Source of the DNA: Devosia sp. FJ2-5-3
GTDB taxonomy: Bacteria > Pseudomonadota > Alphaproteobacteria > Rhizobiales > Devosiaceae
NCBI RefSeq assembly: GCF_029201545.1
Contig: NZ_CP104007.1
Coordinates: forward strand, 1,770,501-1,834,500
DNA: 64,000 nucleotides
Direction of reading: 5' to 3'
The first letter of the stretch is position 1; each line of letters opens with the position of its first letter. The notes under the pieces are model-generated. The model was not told where the DNA came from. It searched no databases and saw nothing but the letters and a program-made list of their open reading frames with translations. The translations under genes and the position numbers were made by a program. Shown here one piece after another: positions 7,823 to 16,470 of this stretch.

Positions 7823-8455
7823 TCAGTGCATGCGCAGATTCTGCTGCACCACATTGAGCATTTCCTGGGCGGAGGCGAATTCGACGGCCACCCCGTTCTG
7901 GAAATGGCGCACGACGCGGGCGCGCATGCGGCCGATGGTGATCGGGGTCCCCATGGCCGGGCGCACATCGAGTTCGATGGCCGCACCGGAGAGCGAAATG
8001 TCGATGATCTTGCAATTGTAGCGGCGGCCATCGTCCAGCACGACGCTGGAATGGCGGATGTCCGGCACCACGCGCTCATGCCGCCGGTCTTCGGGCAGGT
8101 TGAGCAGATCCTTGTTGGCCAGCCAGGTGAGTTGGGCGGCCATCTTGTCGCGCTTGCGCGGCGAGGCGGCGATATCCATGCGGAAGCCGCCATCCACCTG
8201 CTTGAGGATTGTGCCCTCGATGCGCCCCAGATGATCGAGATAGGCGATGATGCGTTCGCCATCGACACCGGCAACCGGTGCGATCACCACGGCGTCGCCG
8301 GGGGACATCTCCAGCACCTGGCAGGGGAATTCTCTGCGGTCCGCCAGCATGTAGCGACCGAGAATGGACACTTTCACGCGTTGAAAGCGGCCCTCCGCCG
8401 CTCGCGGACGAGCGGACGGCGCAAAGAGCGGTGATGGAATATCGTCACTAAGCAT
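7823..8455 (-). CDS. Tandem PilZ-domain protein
   Basis: A 210-residue cytosolic protein, starting at the ATG at 8455 (a TTG two codons earlier is the alternative). The C-terminal half is a PilZ domain with the c-di-GMP-binding residues: RxxxR at R124-R128 (DRRHERV) and DxSxxG at D152-G157 (DISLSG). The N-terminal half looks like a second, degenerate PilZ copy (RFQRVKVSILGRY...LEMSPGDAVV) without a complete motif. Proteins of this type sense c-di-GMP and often tune motility or polysaccharide output. It is separated from the peptidase gene by its own terminator. Confidence 0.85.
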   Translation of the reverse strand: MLSDDIPSPLFAPSARPRAAEGRFQRVKVSILGRYMLADRREFPCQVLEMSPGDAVVIAPVAGVDGERIIAYLDHLGRIEGTILKQVDGGFRMDIAASPRKRDKMAAQLTWLANKDLLNLPEDRRHERVVPDIRHSSVVLDDGRRYNCKIIDISLSGAAIELDVRPAMGTPITIGRMRARVVRHFQNGVAVEFASAQEMLNVVQQNLRMH

Positions 8456-8563
8456 GCGCAACCGGTTTCAGTCTCGGGGAAGTTCCGCAAGACAGGCTAT
8501 TCGGTCTTGGTTAACGCATGGTATCGGCTCGCCTGGGTCCGGTGGGTCCGGCGAGCCTTCGGA

Positions 8564-9220
8564 TCAGTTGCGGCCGCCGTCGATGACGGCGAGATGCGCA
8601 TAGCGGCGCGCTGTGCGGCCGAACACGGTAGTGGGCATGCCATTGGACGGCGCGGAGGGGGCGAAGGAGACATCGTTGACGACGTGGCTGACGGCCTCGC
8701 GGAAGTGATCCTGTTCCTCGGCCATGTCATCCGGCCAAATCAGACGCAGGCCGGTGATGCGCTGCTCGACGACAGGCTGCACGCCCAGCCAGTAGGGCTC
8801 GTCGATGGCCGTCATGGCGCCCAGGATACGCGTATGGGTCGAGCCGTTATGGCGCAGCGGCATGAGGATGGTTTCGAAGGTCACCTTGGTGTGCAGGGCC
8901 GTCGAGCCCTGGAAGGTGACGAGCGCCACGGCATGATCTTCGGTCACGGCGCGGACAAGCGTTTCCATCGCGTCATTGTCCCGGTCGTGCCAGAGCCCGG
9001 AAAACGAGCGTCCCTTGAGCTCCCGGCAATAGGAGGTGCACAGATGCGACCCGGCCAGGCGGAACGAGAATTTATCGCTTTCATCCAGTTCGAGGATGAA
9101 AGTATTCGCCAGCGCTTCGCGGATACGGGTAGGGTCGATATCCTTGCGGTCGGGAGCACTCCGGGCCCCTCGAATCGAGTTCCAGTAGTTATAGAGCGTT
9201 GTGGTGCTCGTCATCTGCAT
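8564..9220 (-). CDS. PAS-domain protein (PF07310)
   Basis: A 218-residue protein consisting essentially of one PAS_5-type domain (about 10-150): LYNYWNSIRGARSAPDRKDIDPTRIREALANTFILELDE...FRLAGSHLCTSYCRELKGRSFSGLW is the usual signature, with the regular continuation FQGSTALHTKVTFETILMPL. Family members occur throughout alphaproteobacteria as free-standing PAS proteins with no output domain, possibly partners of PilZ or chemotaxis proteins; none has been given a firm function that I know of. The gene is divergent from the rhomboid protease, and the shared gap holds a perfect CtrA-like site. Confidence 0.85.
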   Translation of the reverse strand: MQMTSTTTLYNYWNSIRGARSAPDRKDIDPTRIREALANTFILELDESDKFSFRLAGSHLCTSYCRELKGRSFSGLWHDRDNDAMETLVRAVTEDHAVALVTFQGSTALHTKVTFETILMPLRHNGSTHTRILGAMTAIDEPYWLGVQPVVEQRITGLRLIWPDDMAEEQDHFREAVSHVVNDVSFAPSAPSNGMPTTVFGRTARRYAHLAVIDGGRN

Positions 9221-9316
9221 CGTAAGGACCCGCTAAGCATAGACGGCCGACGCGCTCCCCCTTGGAACGCTGCGCCGCGAATCCCAGAATGGCAAAATGG
9301 CGGGCCGATTTCCCGC

Positions 9317-9331
9317 TTAAACATTAATTAA
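9317..9331. promoter_or_regulatory. Perfect CtrA-like site TTAA-N7-TTAA
   Basis: TTAA at 9317-9320 and 9328-9331 are separated by exactly 7 bp, and a further TTAAC follows at 9334. The site lies between the divergent PAS and rhomboid genes, 97 bp and 75 bp from their starts. CtrA is the cell-cycle/motility regulator of alphaproteobacteria; binding is inferred. Confidence 0.5.
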
Positions 9332-9405
9332 GGTTAACGCCGGTGTCCCAAATGTGGATAAGGCGAAACAGTGCGGTAATGTGCCGGCGTGAAAGGACCA
9401 ACCCG

Positions 9406-10155
9406 ATGACAGAACCAGGTCAAGGCCCCGTGGACAGGCCTTCTCCGGTACGCGAGCCGATCTTTCTTCTACCTGGCTCGATTACGGCTCTGGTGGGTGT
9501 GCTGGTCGCTGTTCACCTGGCGTCAACCATTGCGCTTAACCCCCAGGGTCTGGCGGATTTCTACGTCTGGTTCGCCTACCAGCCATTGCGTATCCTTCTG
9601 GCACAGCAGGATCCGAGCGTCCTCGTGCCGCTGTTGTGGACGCCGTTTTCCCATGCCTTCCTTCACGGCGGCTGGGACCATCTGCTCATCAACGTCGCCT
9701 GGCTGGTCATTTTTGCCACGCCCGTGGCGCGCCGCTACGGGGCAGGGCCCATGCTGGCGATCTTCCTGCTCTCGGCGGCCGCCGGGGCGCTCGCCTTCAC
9801 CCTGACCTCGCTTTACGACGGCGTTTTTCTGATCGGGGCGTCCGGTGGTGTCGCCGGACTGACGGGGGCGGCCATCCGCTTCATCTTCCAGCCGCTCCTG
9901 GTCACGCGCCATCCCGAAACCGGAGAGAAAATCGTCCTCGGACGGCGTCTCGCCAGCATCGGAGAGGTTTTTGCCAATCCGTCTTCGCGATTCTTCACGC
10001 TGATCTGGCTGGTGCTCAATGCCGCCGTGCCATTGGCACCGCTGTTGATGGGAACGAGCCTCGGCATTGCCTGGCAGGCGCATCTGGGCGGCTTTGTCGC
10101 CGGCTTCTTCCTGGTCGCCCTGTTCGAGCGCCGCGCCCGCCGGCAAATGGCCTAG
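9406..10155 (+). CDS. Rhomboid-family intramembrane serine protease
   Basis: A 249-residue polytopic membrane protein; the start at 9406 has GAAAGGACC upstream. It carries the rhomboid marks: [14 protein letters not shown] in helix 2, the catalytic serine S146 in GASGGVAG and the catalytic H226 in [10 protein letters not shown]. Such proteases cut substrates within the membrane; the natural substrate is unknown. About six membrane segments are visible. Its stop overlaps the stop of hisI by four bases (CTAG), so the two genes are convergent. Confidence 0.9.
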   Translation: MTEPGQGPVDRPSPVREPIFLLPGSITALVGVLVAVHLASTIALNPQGLADFYVWFAYQPLRILLAQQDPSVLVPLLWTPFSHAFLHGGWDHLLINVAWLVIFATPVARRYGAGPMLAIFLLSAAAGALAFTLTSLYDGVFLIGASGGVAGLTGAAIRFIFQPLLVTRHPETGEKIVLGRRLASIGEVFANPSSRFFTLIWLVLNAAVPLAPLLMGTSLGIAWQAHLGGFVAGFFLVALFERRARRQMA

Positions 10156-10604
10156 CGGCCGTAAACAGCCTTGGGATCGAACAGCAGGGGCAGGCCGGTG
10201 TCTTGCAGGCCGGCCTTGCCCTCTTCCAGGGTCACGCGGCGGTAAAAGCAGCTCTTGCGGCCGGTATGGCAGGCCGCGCCGCGCCCGGTCTGTCGCACGC
10301 TCATGACGAGGCAATCCTGGTCGCAGTCGGTGCGAAGCTCGACCACCTGTTGCAATTCGCCCGACGTTTCGCCCTTCTTCCACAAGGACTGGCGCGAGCG
10401 CGACCAATAGTGCGCGATGCCTGTCTCGAGCGTCAGCGCCAGGGCCTCGGCGTTCATGTGGGCGACCATCAGCACGTCATTGCTGTCGGCCTCGATGGTC
10501 ACCACGGTGATCAGCCCCTTGTCGTCGAAACGGGGCGCGAAGACTTCCCCTGCCTCGAGTGCCTGGTGGTCCAGTCCCGCCGGGTCTGCGAACATGATCG
10601 TCAT
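10152..10604 (-). CDS. hisI: Phosphoribosyl-AMP cyclohydrolase HisI
   Basis: It opens the purine ring of phosphoribosyl-AMP in histidine synthesis (third step), as a zinc-dependent cytosolic enzyme. The 150-residue protein is the stand-alone cyclohydrolase without a HisE domain. Conserved segments include [40 protein letters not shown], and the metal/cysteine cluster DCDQDCLVM followed by [14 protein letters not shown]. In related genomes hisI sits near folE, as here (corA is between). Confidence 0.95.
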   Translation of the reverse strand: MTIMFADPAGLDHQALEAGEVFAPRFDDKGLITVVTIEADSNDVLMVAHMNAEALALTLETGIAHYWSRSRQSLWKKGETSGELQQVVELRTDCDQDCLVMSVRQTGRGAACHTGRKSCFYRRVTLEEGKAGLQDTGLPLLFDPKAVYGR

Positions 10605-10630
10605 TCTGGGTCTTTCCTGTGCGCGGGCTT

Positions 10631-11617
10631 TCAGAGCCAGCCCTTGCGCTTGAAGAACAGATAGGGAAGCACTGCGAACAGCACCATCAGGCCGATGGCG
10701 AAGGGATAACCCAGCACCCAGTCGAGTTCGGGCATGACGGTAAAGTTCATGCCATAGATAGAGGCCACCAGGGTCGGCGGCAGGAACACCACGGCGGCGA
10801 CAGAGAAGATCTTGATGATCTGGTTCTGCTCGAGGCTGATCAGTCCCAGCGTCGCATCGAGCAGGAAGTTCACCCGGCCGTTCAGCCCCCGGGCATGCTC
10901 GACCAGGGATGTGGCGTCACGCTGGATTACCTTGAGCCAGGTCCGGCTCTCCTTGCTGGCCTCGCTCTTGCGGGCCCCCGCGTCGGCGGCCGTATGATAG
11001 GCCGTGACCCGGCCTATGCTCACAAGGCTTTCCTGCACCAGGTTGAGCACTTCCGCCTTGCGGCCGATGCGTTCGATCAGCACCTGCAGTTCATGCGCTT
11101 TCTTGTTCGCCTTGCGGGCCTTGTTGCGGAAGGCCTCGCGGGAAATAGTGTCGATCTCCGTCCCAACCTGCTCCAACGCGTCGGCCAGGCGATCGACGAG
11201 CGCTTCGAGCAGCCCGACCATGACTTCCTCGCCATTGCCAGAGGGTACGTCCCTCAGCTTTGAGGCGCGCATCGTGTAGGTCTTGAAGGGCCTGGGCTCG
11301 CACCAGCGCACGGTCACCAGCACGCCTGCCTTGAGAATGAAGGTCACCGGCATCTTGCCGGGATCGTCCGTGTCGAGGTCGGTGAGCGCCGTCACCGTCA
11401 GGAATTCGCCGCCATCCTCGAGATAGAGGCGCGAGGACAGCTCGATCTCGGCGACGTCGTGCTGCGAGGGTACGCTGATCTTGAGAGCTGCCTCGACGGC
11501 CCCGTTCTCCTCAGGCGTGGGATTGAGGAGATCGACCCAGACAAGATTGGGCAGATCGTCCGCGGCGAAGTCCCGGCGCACGAGGAGTTTGTCGACTGAA
11601 GCATAGGCTGTGAGCAT
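10631..11617 (-). CDS. corA: CorA-family divalent cation transporter
   Basis: A 328-residue protein with the CorA layout: a cytoplasmic alpha/beta domain (1-~235) feeding a long helix, and two C-terminal membrane helices (about 265-287 and 300-320). The first ends with the signature YGMNF ([16 protein letters not shown]), which forms the mouth of the pore. It would import Mg2+ (or Co2+/Ni2+) across the inner membrane as a pentamer. The basic tail FKRKGWL is typical. It lies between hisI and folE on the same strand, 26 bp upstream of hisI. Confidence 0.95.
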   Translation of the reverse strand: MLTAYASVDKLLVRRDFAADDLPNLVWVDLLNPTPEENGAVEAALKISVPSQHDVAEIELSSRLYLEDGGEFLTVTALTDLDTDDPGKMPVTFILKAGVLVTVRWCEPRPFKTYTMRASKLRDVPSGNGEEVMVGLLEALVDRLADALEQVGTEIDTISREAFRNKARKANKKAHELQVLIERIGRKAEVLNLVQESLVSIGRVTAYHTAADAGARKSEASKESRTWLKVIQRDATSLVEHARGLNGRVNFLLDATLGLISLEQNQIIKIFSVAAVVFLPPTLVASIYGMNFTVMPELDWVLGYPFAIGLMVLFAVLPYLFFKRKGWL

Positions 11618-11678
11618 GGGCGTCTCCGCCGTTAAGAGCGACCCATCTTAGCTGCTCTGGTGAGTAGAAACTGGCGCG

Positions 11679-12302
11679 TCAGCGCCGGTTGATCATGGCG
11701 AAGAAGCGGTCCTGCTCCACCCGATCTTCGGCGAACACACCGGTAAAGCGGTGCGTGATGGTCATCACGTCATGGGCCTTCACCCCGCGCATGGTCATGC
11801 ACATGTGTTCGGCTTCGAGCATGACGGCGGCGCCGCGCGGTCCGAGGCTATCGTTGATGGCGTCGATGATCTGCGCCGTCATGGTTTCCTGGGTCTGGAG
11901 GCGCCGGGCAAAAACGTCGACCAGGCGGGCCAGCTTGGACAACCCGACTACCCCGTCATGCGGCAGATAGGCGATGTGCGCCTTGCCGTAGAAGGGCACC
12001 ATGTGGTGCTCGCAATGGGCATAGAAGGGAATGTCGCGCACGAAGACGATGTCGTCATAGCCGCCGACTTCCTTGAAAGTCTTGGCCAGCACCGTCTTGG
12101 CGTCCTGCTTATAGCCGCCGAACAGCTCGCCATAGGCCTTGGTGACCCGGGCAGGGGTCTCCAGCAGGCCTTCGCGGGTCGGGTCGTCGCCCGCCCAGGC
12201 AATGAGCGTGCGAACGGCCGCTTCGGCCTCTTCGCGCGTCGGACGGCGTGCAGCTTCCTCGCTCATGGGCACAGCGGAAAATGGCTCGGCGCGGACATCC
12301 AT
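11679..12302 (-). CDS. folE: GTP cyclohydrolase I FolE
   Basis: It converts GTP to 7,8-dihydroneopterin triphosphate, the entry to folate synthesis. The 207-residue protein has the T-fold catalytic core with zinc-binding residues in [19 protein letters not shown] and [11 protein letters not shown], and the substrate-binding [20 protein letters not shown]. The ATG at 12302 follows AGGAG; an internal ATG 12 codons later (MSEEAARR) is less well placed. It is divergent from the Fe-S scaffold gene, the usual arrangement in Hyphomicrobiales. Confidence 0.97.
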   Translation of the reverse strand: MDVRAEPFSAVPMSEEAARRPTREEAEAAVRTLIAWAGDDPTREGLLETPARVTKAYGELFGGYKQDAKTVLAKTFKEVGGYDDIVFVRDIPFYAHCEHHMVPFYGKAHIAYLPHDGVVGLSKLARLVDVFARRLQTQETMTAQIIDAINDSLGPRGAAVMLEAEHMCMTMRGVKAHDVMTITHRFTGVFAEDRVEQDRFFAMINRR

Positions 12303-12456
12303 CTGGCAGGCTCCTAGGGGCGTTGCGATCCAAACTCTTTACGCAGGCGGGACCGATCTGGACCAGTCGAGCAGATTGATTTCCGTGACGCTCTGCTGGC
12401 GACACCCTATATAGAAGTCTAGGACGATAGGAACAAGGAACAGATTTTTTTCGATC

Positions 12457-12912
12457 ATGTCTCTGAGCGATCTCTATTCCGACCGGATTCTCGAACTGGC
12501 GGGCAATGCGCCACAGCCGGGTCGCCTCATCGCGCCAGATGCCAGCGCGCGCAAGGTTAGCCGGGTTTGCGGCTCGATGATCGAGGTCGATGTCGTCGTC
12601 GAAAATGGCGTCATCACCGCCTATGGCCATGATCTGTCCGCCTGTGCGCTGGGCCAGACCAGCGCCGCCATCGTTGCAGAACAGATTGTCGGTACGCCGG
12701 TGGCAGACTTCCGAGCCCTGCGCGATACCATGCATGCCATGCTCAAGGCCGATGGTGCGCCGCCGGAAGGCAAGTGGCGTGATTTGCGGTACCTCGAGCC
12801 CGTGCGCGATTTTCCGGCGCGTCACACCTCCACGCTCCTCGTCTTTGACGCTGTGGTTGAGGCGCTGGGAAAACTCGAATCGAGTCAGTCGCTTGGTGCA
12901 TCCGGTTCATGA
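12457..12912 (+). CDS. Iron-sulfur cluster assembly scaffold (NifU/IscU N-terminal-like)
   Basis: A 151-residue protein of the SufE/NifU-like scaffold family (COG0822). Candidate cluster ligands are the cysteines in SRVCGSMIEVDV (C38) and LSACALGQTSAA (C62), matching two of the three conserved IscU positions; the third cysteine of true IscU is absent, since the corresponding region reads LRYLEPVRDFPARHTS. This shortened version is standard for this alphaproteobacterial orthologue, which is found upstream of yidD, as here with a four-base overlap. A role in Fe-S assembly is inferred from the family. Confidence 0.85.
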   Translation: MSLSDLYSDRILELAGNAPQPGRLIAPDASARKVSRVCGSMIEVDVVVENGVITAYGHDLSACALGQTSAAIVAEQIVGTPVADFRALRDTMHAMLKADGAPPEGKWRDLRYLEPVRDFPARHTSTLLVFDAVVEALGKLESSQSLGASGS

Positions 12913-13220
12913 AGAGAATCATCGCAGCGTTCTGGCAGGCGGTCGATTTCCCCTTCAAGCTGGCCGCAATTTTCCTGATCACGCTCTACCGCTATACCCT
13001 CTCAGCCTTTGTCGGACGAACCTGCCGACACTTGCCGACCTGCTCTGAATATACCCGCGATTCCATCTGGCGTTTCGGGTTCTGGCCGGGCGGCTGGATG
13101 GGGCTGGCGCGGTTTTGGCGCTGTCGCCCCGGTGGCACCCATGGGTACGATCCGGTGCCGATCGAATTGCCCGAAACAGGCCGTTGGTATCATCCATGGC
13201 TCTATGGGCGCTGGAGGTAA
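12909..13220 (+). CDS. yidD: Membrane protein insertion efficiency factor YidD
   Basis: A 103-residue protein with an amphipathic N-terminal helix and the family signature TLSAFVGRTCRHLPTCSEYTRDSIWRFG, followed by GGWMGLARFWRCRPGGTHGYDPVP. YidD helps YidC/Sec insert inner-membrane proteins and is peripheral on the cytoplasmic face. The start overlaps the scaffold gene's stop (ATGA), so the two are translationally coupled. Confidence 0.95.
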   Translation: MKRIIAAFWQAVDFPFKLAAIFLITLYRYTLSAFVGRTCRHLPTCSEYTRDSIWRFGFWPGGWMGLARFWRCRPGGTHGYDPVPIELPETGRWYHPWLYGRWR

Positions 13221-13227
13221 GCAAGAA

Positions 13228-13623
13228 ATGCTGAGAGGAAGTTGTCTTTGCGGGGCGGTAGGCTACGAGGTCGAAGACGCCTTTACGGCCGCCTTTTATT
13301 GCCATTGCTCAAACTGCCGGCGAGCCACCGGTTCGGCCTTCAAGCCTATGGGCGCCATCCCCTTCGACCGCATCCGCATCGTCACCGGCGAGGCCGATCT
13401 CCTGCTTTATGGCGATCCGGAGGGGAGCCGCGATTTCCACTGCGGCAAGTGTGGATCGCTTCTCTATTCCTTCATTGCGGGCAACGGAAACGGCCATGTC
13501 ACCATGGGCACCCTGATCGACCCGCCCTCGGTCCGCCCTTCGTTTCACATCTTCGTCGGCTCCAAGGCGCCCTGGTACGAGATCAATGACGATTTGCCAC
13601 AGTTCCCCGAACTGCCGACATGA
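13228..13623 (+). CDS. GFA-family zinc protein
   Basis: A 131-residue protein of the glutathione-dependent formaldehyde-activating (Gfa/CENP-V) fold. Zinc-binding cysteines are visible in GSCLCGAVGYEV, YCHCSNCRRATGS and HCGKCGSLLY, in the order usual for the family. The ATG at 13228 has a strong GGAGG 10 bp upstream and directly follows yidD. The name GFA is historical, and most members have no proven activity on S-hydroxymethylglutathione. The function here is therefore unassigned. Confidence 0.85.
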   Translation: MLRGSCLCGAVGYEVEDAFTAAFYCHCSNCRRATGSAFKPMGAIPFDRIRIVTGEADLLLYGDPEGSRDFHCGKCGSLLYSFIAGNGNGHVTMGTLIDPPSVRPSFHIFVGSKAPWYEINDDLPQFPELPT

Positions 13624-13719
13624 TTGGCAAGTAAAGGCTGGAAATCCCGGCAATTCGTGGTAATCCGTCCACCTCGCGCCCATTCGGAAAGCGCGACAAC
13701 CCTTTTCTGGAGATCAAAA

Positions 13720-15708
13720 ATGTCAATCAAGGTGACGTTCCCCGATGGTGCAGTGCGCGAATTTCCGCGTGGCACTACCGGCACCGCCATCGTTGATGGC
13801 ATTTCCAAGAGCCTGGCCAAGAAGACTGTGGCCATGCGCTGGAACGGTGTCCTCTCCGATCTCTCGGACTCGCTCGAAGCCGACGGCAAGCTCGAATTCG
13901 TCACGCGCGATTCAGGCTCCAAGGATGCGCTTGAGCTTATCCGCCATGACGCCGCCCACGTTCTCGCCGAGGCCGTGCAGGAGCTCTGGCCCGATACGCA
14001 GGTGACCATCGGTCCCGTGATCGAAAACGGCTTCTATTACGATTTCTATCGTCCGGCCGGCCCCTTCACCGAGGATGAGCTGCGCGTCATTGAAAAGAAG
14101 ATGAGCGAGATCATCGAGCGCGGCGCTGCCTTCACCAAGGAAGTGTGGACGCGCGACCAGGCCAAGGACTTCTTCCGCGCCAAGGGCGAGGAGTTCAAGG
14201 TCGAGCTCGTCGACGCCATCCCGGCCGACCAGTCGCTCAAGATGTACAAGCAGGGTCAGTGGATCGACCTCTGCCGCGGCCCGCACATGCGCTCCGTCAA
14301 GGATGTCGGTCAGGCCTTCAAGCTGACCAAGGTTGCCGGTGCCTATTGGCGCGGCGACAGCAATCGCGAAGTGCTATCCCGCATCTACGGCACCGCCTTT
14401 GCGACAAGGGAAGAGCTCGAAGCCTATCTGACGATGGTTGAAGAGGCCGAAAAGCGCGACCACCGCAAGATCGGTCGCGACCTCGATCTCTTCCACTTCC
14501 AGGAGGAAGCGCAGGGCTCGGTGTTCTGGCATCCGCGCGGCTTCGTCATCTACAACCAGATGGAAGCCTATATCCGCCGCCGCCTCAACTCGTCCGGCTA
14601 TGTCGAGGTCAAGACGCCGCAGCTGATGCACGCCAAATTCTGGGAGCAGTCCGGCCACTGGGGCAAGTACCGCGAGAACATGTTCGTGGTGCCCGACCAG
14701 GTGCCGAACACGGAAGATGACGCGCCGATCTTTGAGTCGGGCGCCGACCTTCTCGCGCTCAAGCCGATGAACTGCCCGGCGCACGTGCAGATCTTCAACC
14801 AGGGTATCAAGTCCTACCGCGATCTGCCTCTGCGCATGGCCGAATTCGGTTGCTGCCACCGCAACGAGGCCCATGGCGCGCTCCATGGCCTGATGCGCGT
14901 GCGCCAGATGACCCAGGACGACGCGCATATCTTCTGCCGCGAAGACCAGATCCAGTCCGAGACCGAGCATTTCGTGCATCTGCTCTATTCGGTCTATGGC
15001 CATCTCGGCTTCGAAAACGTCGTCATCAAGCTCGCCACGCGCCCCGAAAAATTCGGTGGCACGATCGAGCGCTGGGATGCCGCCGAAAAGGCCCTGGGCG
15101 ACGCGCTCCGTGCCACTGGCTATGATTTCGAGATCGCCGAAGGCGAGGGCGCCTTCTACGCGCCAAAACTCGAATTCCACCTCAAGGACGCCATCGGCCG
15201 GTCCTGGCAGGTCGGCACGCTGCAGCTCGACTATGTCCTGCCCGAGCGCCTCAACGCCACCTATGTGGCCGAGGACGGTTCGCGCCAATACGCCGTCATG
15301 CTGCACCGCGCGATCCTCGGTTCGCTCGAGCGGTTCATCGGCATCCTGATCGAGAACCACGCTGGCAAGATGCCGATGTGGCTGGCCCCGACCCAGGTCG
15401 TTGTCGCCACTATCGTCTCGGAAGCCGATGGCTATGCGCAGAAGCTCGTCGACCAGATGCGCGCCGCCGGTATCCGTGCCGAGATCGACACGCGCAACGA
15501 GAAGATCAACTACAAGGTCCGCGAACACTCTGTGCAGAAGGTCCCGCTGATGTTCGTCATCGGCAAGCGTGAAGCCGAAGAGGGCACCGTGTCGGTGCGT
15601 CGTCTCGGCACTGAAGGTCAGAAGGTCATGCCGGCGATGGAAGCCATCGTCGCGCTGATGGCCGAAGGCACCCCGCCGGACCTCAAGAAGACGGCCGAGG
15701 CTGCCTGA
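13720..15708 (+). CDS. thrS: Threonyl-tRNA synthetase ThrS
   Basis: It charges tRNA-Thr in the cytosol. The 662-residue protein contains the N-terminal TGS domain (about 1-65), the editing domain (about 70-230, with [17 protein letters not shown]), the class II catalytic core (about 250-550, with [38 protein letters not shown] and the zinc ligands C, H, H) and the anticodon-binding domain (about 560-655). The start at 13720 ([10 protein letters not shown]) is chosen by the usual N-terminus; the upstream in-frame codons look non-coding. The stop overlaps the next small gene by one base. Confidence 0.97.
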   Translation: MSIKVTFPDGAVREFPRGTTGTAIVDGISKSLAKKTVAMRWNGVLSDLSDSLEADGKLEFVTRDSGSKDALELIRHDAAHVLAEAVQELWPDTQVTIGPVIENGFYYDFYRPAGPFTEDELRVIEKKMSEIIERGAAFTKEVWTRDQAKDFFRAKGEEFKVELVDAIPADQSLKMYKQGQWIDLCRGPHMRSVKDVGQAFKLTKVAGAYWRGDSNREVLSRIYGTAFATREELEAYLTMVEEAEKRDHRKIGRDLDLFHFQEEAQGSVFWHPRGFVIYNQMEAYIRRRLNSSGYVEVKTPQLMHAKFWEQSGHWGKYRENMFVVPDQVPNTEDDAPIFESGADLLALKPMNCPAHVQIFNQGIKSYRDLPLRMAEFGCCHRNEAHGALHGLMRVRQMTQDDAHIFCREDQIQSETEHFVHLLYSVYGHLGFENVVIKLATRPEKFGGTIERWDAAEKALGDALRATGYDFEIAEGEGAFYAPKLEFHLKDAIGRSWQVGTLQLDYVLPERLNATYVAEDGSRQYAVMLHRAILGSLERFIGILIENHAGKMPMWLAPTQVVVATIVSEADGYAQKLVDQMRAAGIRAEIDTRNEKINYKVREHSVQKVPLMFVIGKREAEEGTVSVRRLGTEGQKVMPAMEAIVALMAEGTPPDLKKTAEAA

Positions 15709-15938
15709 TGCCGCAGCGTCCGTCCAATCGCGAGATGAAGGCCCTCTTCCATATGGGAGAGGACAAGGCTCTCGGCCCGGATGACTTCAAGGATATCGGC
15801 GAAAAGACTTTTGCCGGCATGCTCAAGAAGAAATGGGTCGAAGAGGCCGAAGGCCAGCCCGGAAAATACCGGACGACCGAAAAGGGCCGCATCATCCACG
15901 ACGAGCAAGTCTATTTCACCGGACGCTGGAAGCGCTGA
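15708..15938 (+). CDS. Small conserved-looking protein of unknown function
   Basis: A 76-residue basic protein whose start codon overlaps the thrS stop (TGATG), so it is translationally coupled to thrS. The sequence MKALFHMGEDKALGPDDFKDIGEKTFAGMLKKKWVEEAE...KYRTTEKGRIIHDEQVYF looks like a small winged-helix-like fold (helix-turn-helix then beta hairpin), but I do not recognise a named family. No signal peptide or membrane segment. Confidence 0.6.
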   Translation: MPQRPSNREMKALFHMGEDKALGPDDFKDIGEKTFAGMLKKKWVEEAEGQPGKYRTTEKGRIIHDEQVYFTGRWKR

Positions 15939-15978
15939 CGGAACAGGTGCACTGACAGCGCCAGGAACTCGAACGGTT

Positions 15979-16013
15979 CCTCCCCCTTTTTCAGGGGGAG
16001 GTTAGGAGGGGGT
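15979..16013 (+). repeat. Palindromic intergenic repeat supplying a ribosome-binding site
   Basis: CCTCCCCC (15979-15986) pairs with GGGGGAGG (15994-16001), followed by TTAGGAGGGGGT, the same tail seen after the copy at 17946-17979. The AGGAGG in that tail lies 8 bp upstream of the arfB ATG. Confidence 0.75.
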
Positions 16014-16017
16014 GTTG

Positions 16018-16449
16018 ATGGCCGAACCAATCATGATCACCCGCTTCGTTTCCATCGATCCCTCCGAGATCGAAGAAACATTCGTCCGGGGCTCGGGGCC
16101 GGGCGGGCAGAACGTCAACAAGGTCGCAAGCGCGGTGCAACTGCGCTTCGATCTCGCCAATTCCCCCAGTCTGTCCGAGCCGATGAAGCGGCGCGTCGCG
16201 GCGCTTGCCGGCAGCCGCCTGACCAAGGATGGCGTCATCGTCATCACGTCGAACTCCCATCGCGACCAACCGCTCAATCGGGCCGAGGCACAGGCGCGGC
16301 TCGTGGCGCTTCTGCGCGAGGGCGCACACCCGCCCAAGCCGCGCATTGCCACGCGCCCGACGCTCGCCTCAAAAAAGCGCCGGCTCGAGGGCAAGACCAT
16401 TCGTTCCGGCGTCAAGCGCCTGCGCGGCGCCCCGGGCACCGAAGACTGA
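16018..16449 (+). CDS. arfB: Alternative ribosome-rescue factor ArfB (GGQ peptidyl-tRNA hydrolase)
   Basis: A 143-residue protein that releases the peptide from ribosomes stalled at the 3' end of truncated mRNA. It has the release-factor-like domain with the GGQ motif (RGSGPGGQNVNK, about residues 23-34) and a basic C-terminal tail (KKRRLEGKTIRSGVKRLRG) that enters the empty mRNA channel. The ATG at 16018 is favoured; the GTG at 16012 is possible. Its Shine-Dalgarno is part of a palindromic repeat. Confidence 0.9.
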   Translation: MAEPIMITRFVSIDPSEIEETFVRGSGPGGQNVNKVASAVQLRFDLANSPSLSEPMKRRVAALAGSRLTKDGVIVITSNSHRDQPLNRAEAQARLVALLREGAHPPKPRIATRPTLASKKRRLEGKTIRSGVKRLRGAPGTED

Positions 16450-16470
16450 TCATTCCAGAAGGGCCACACC

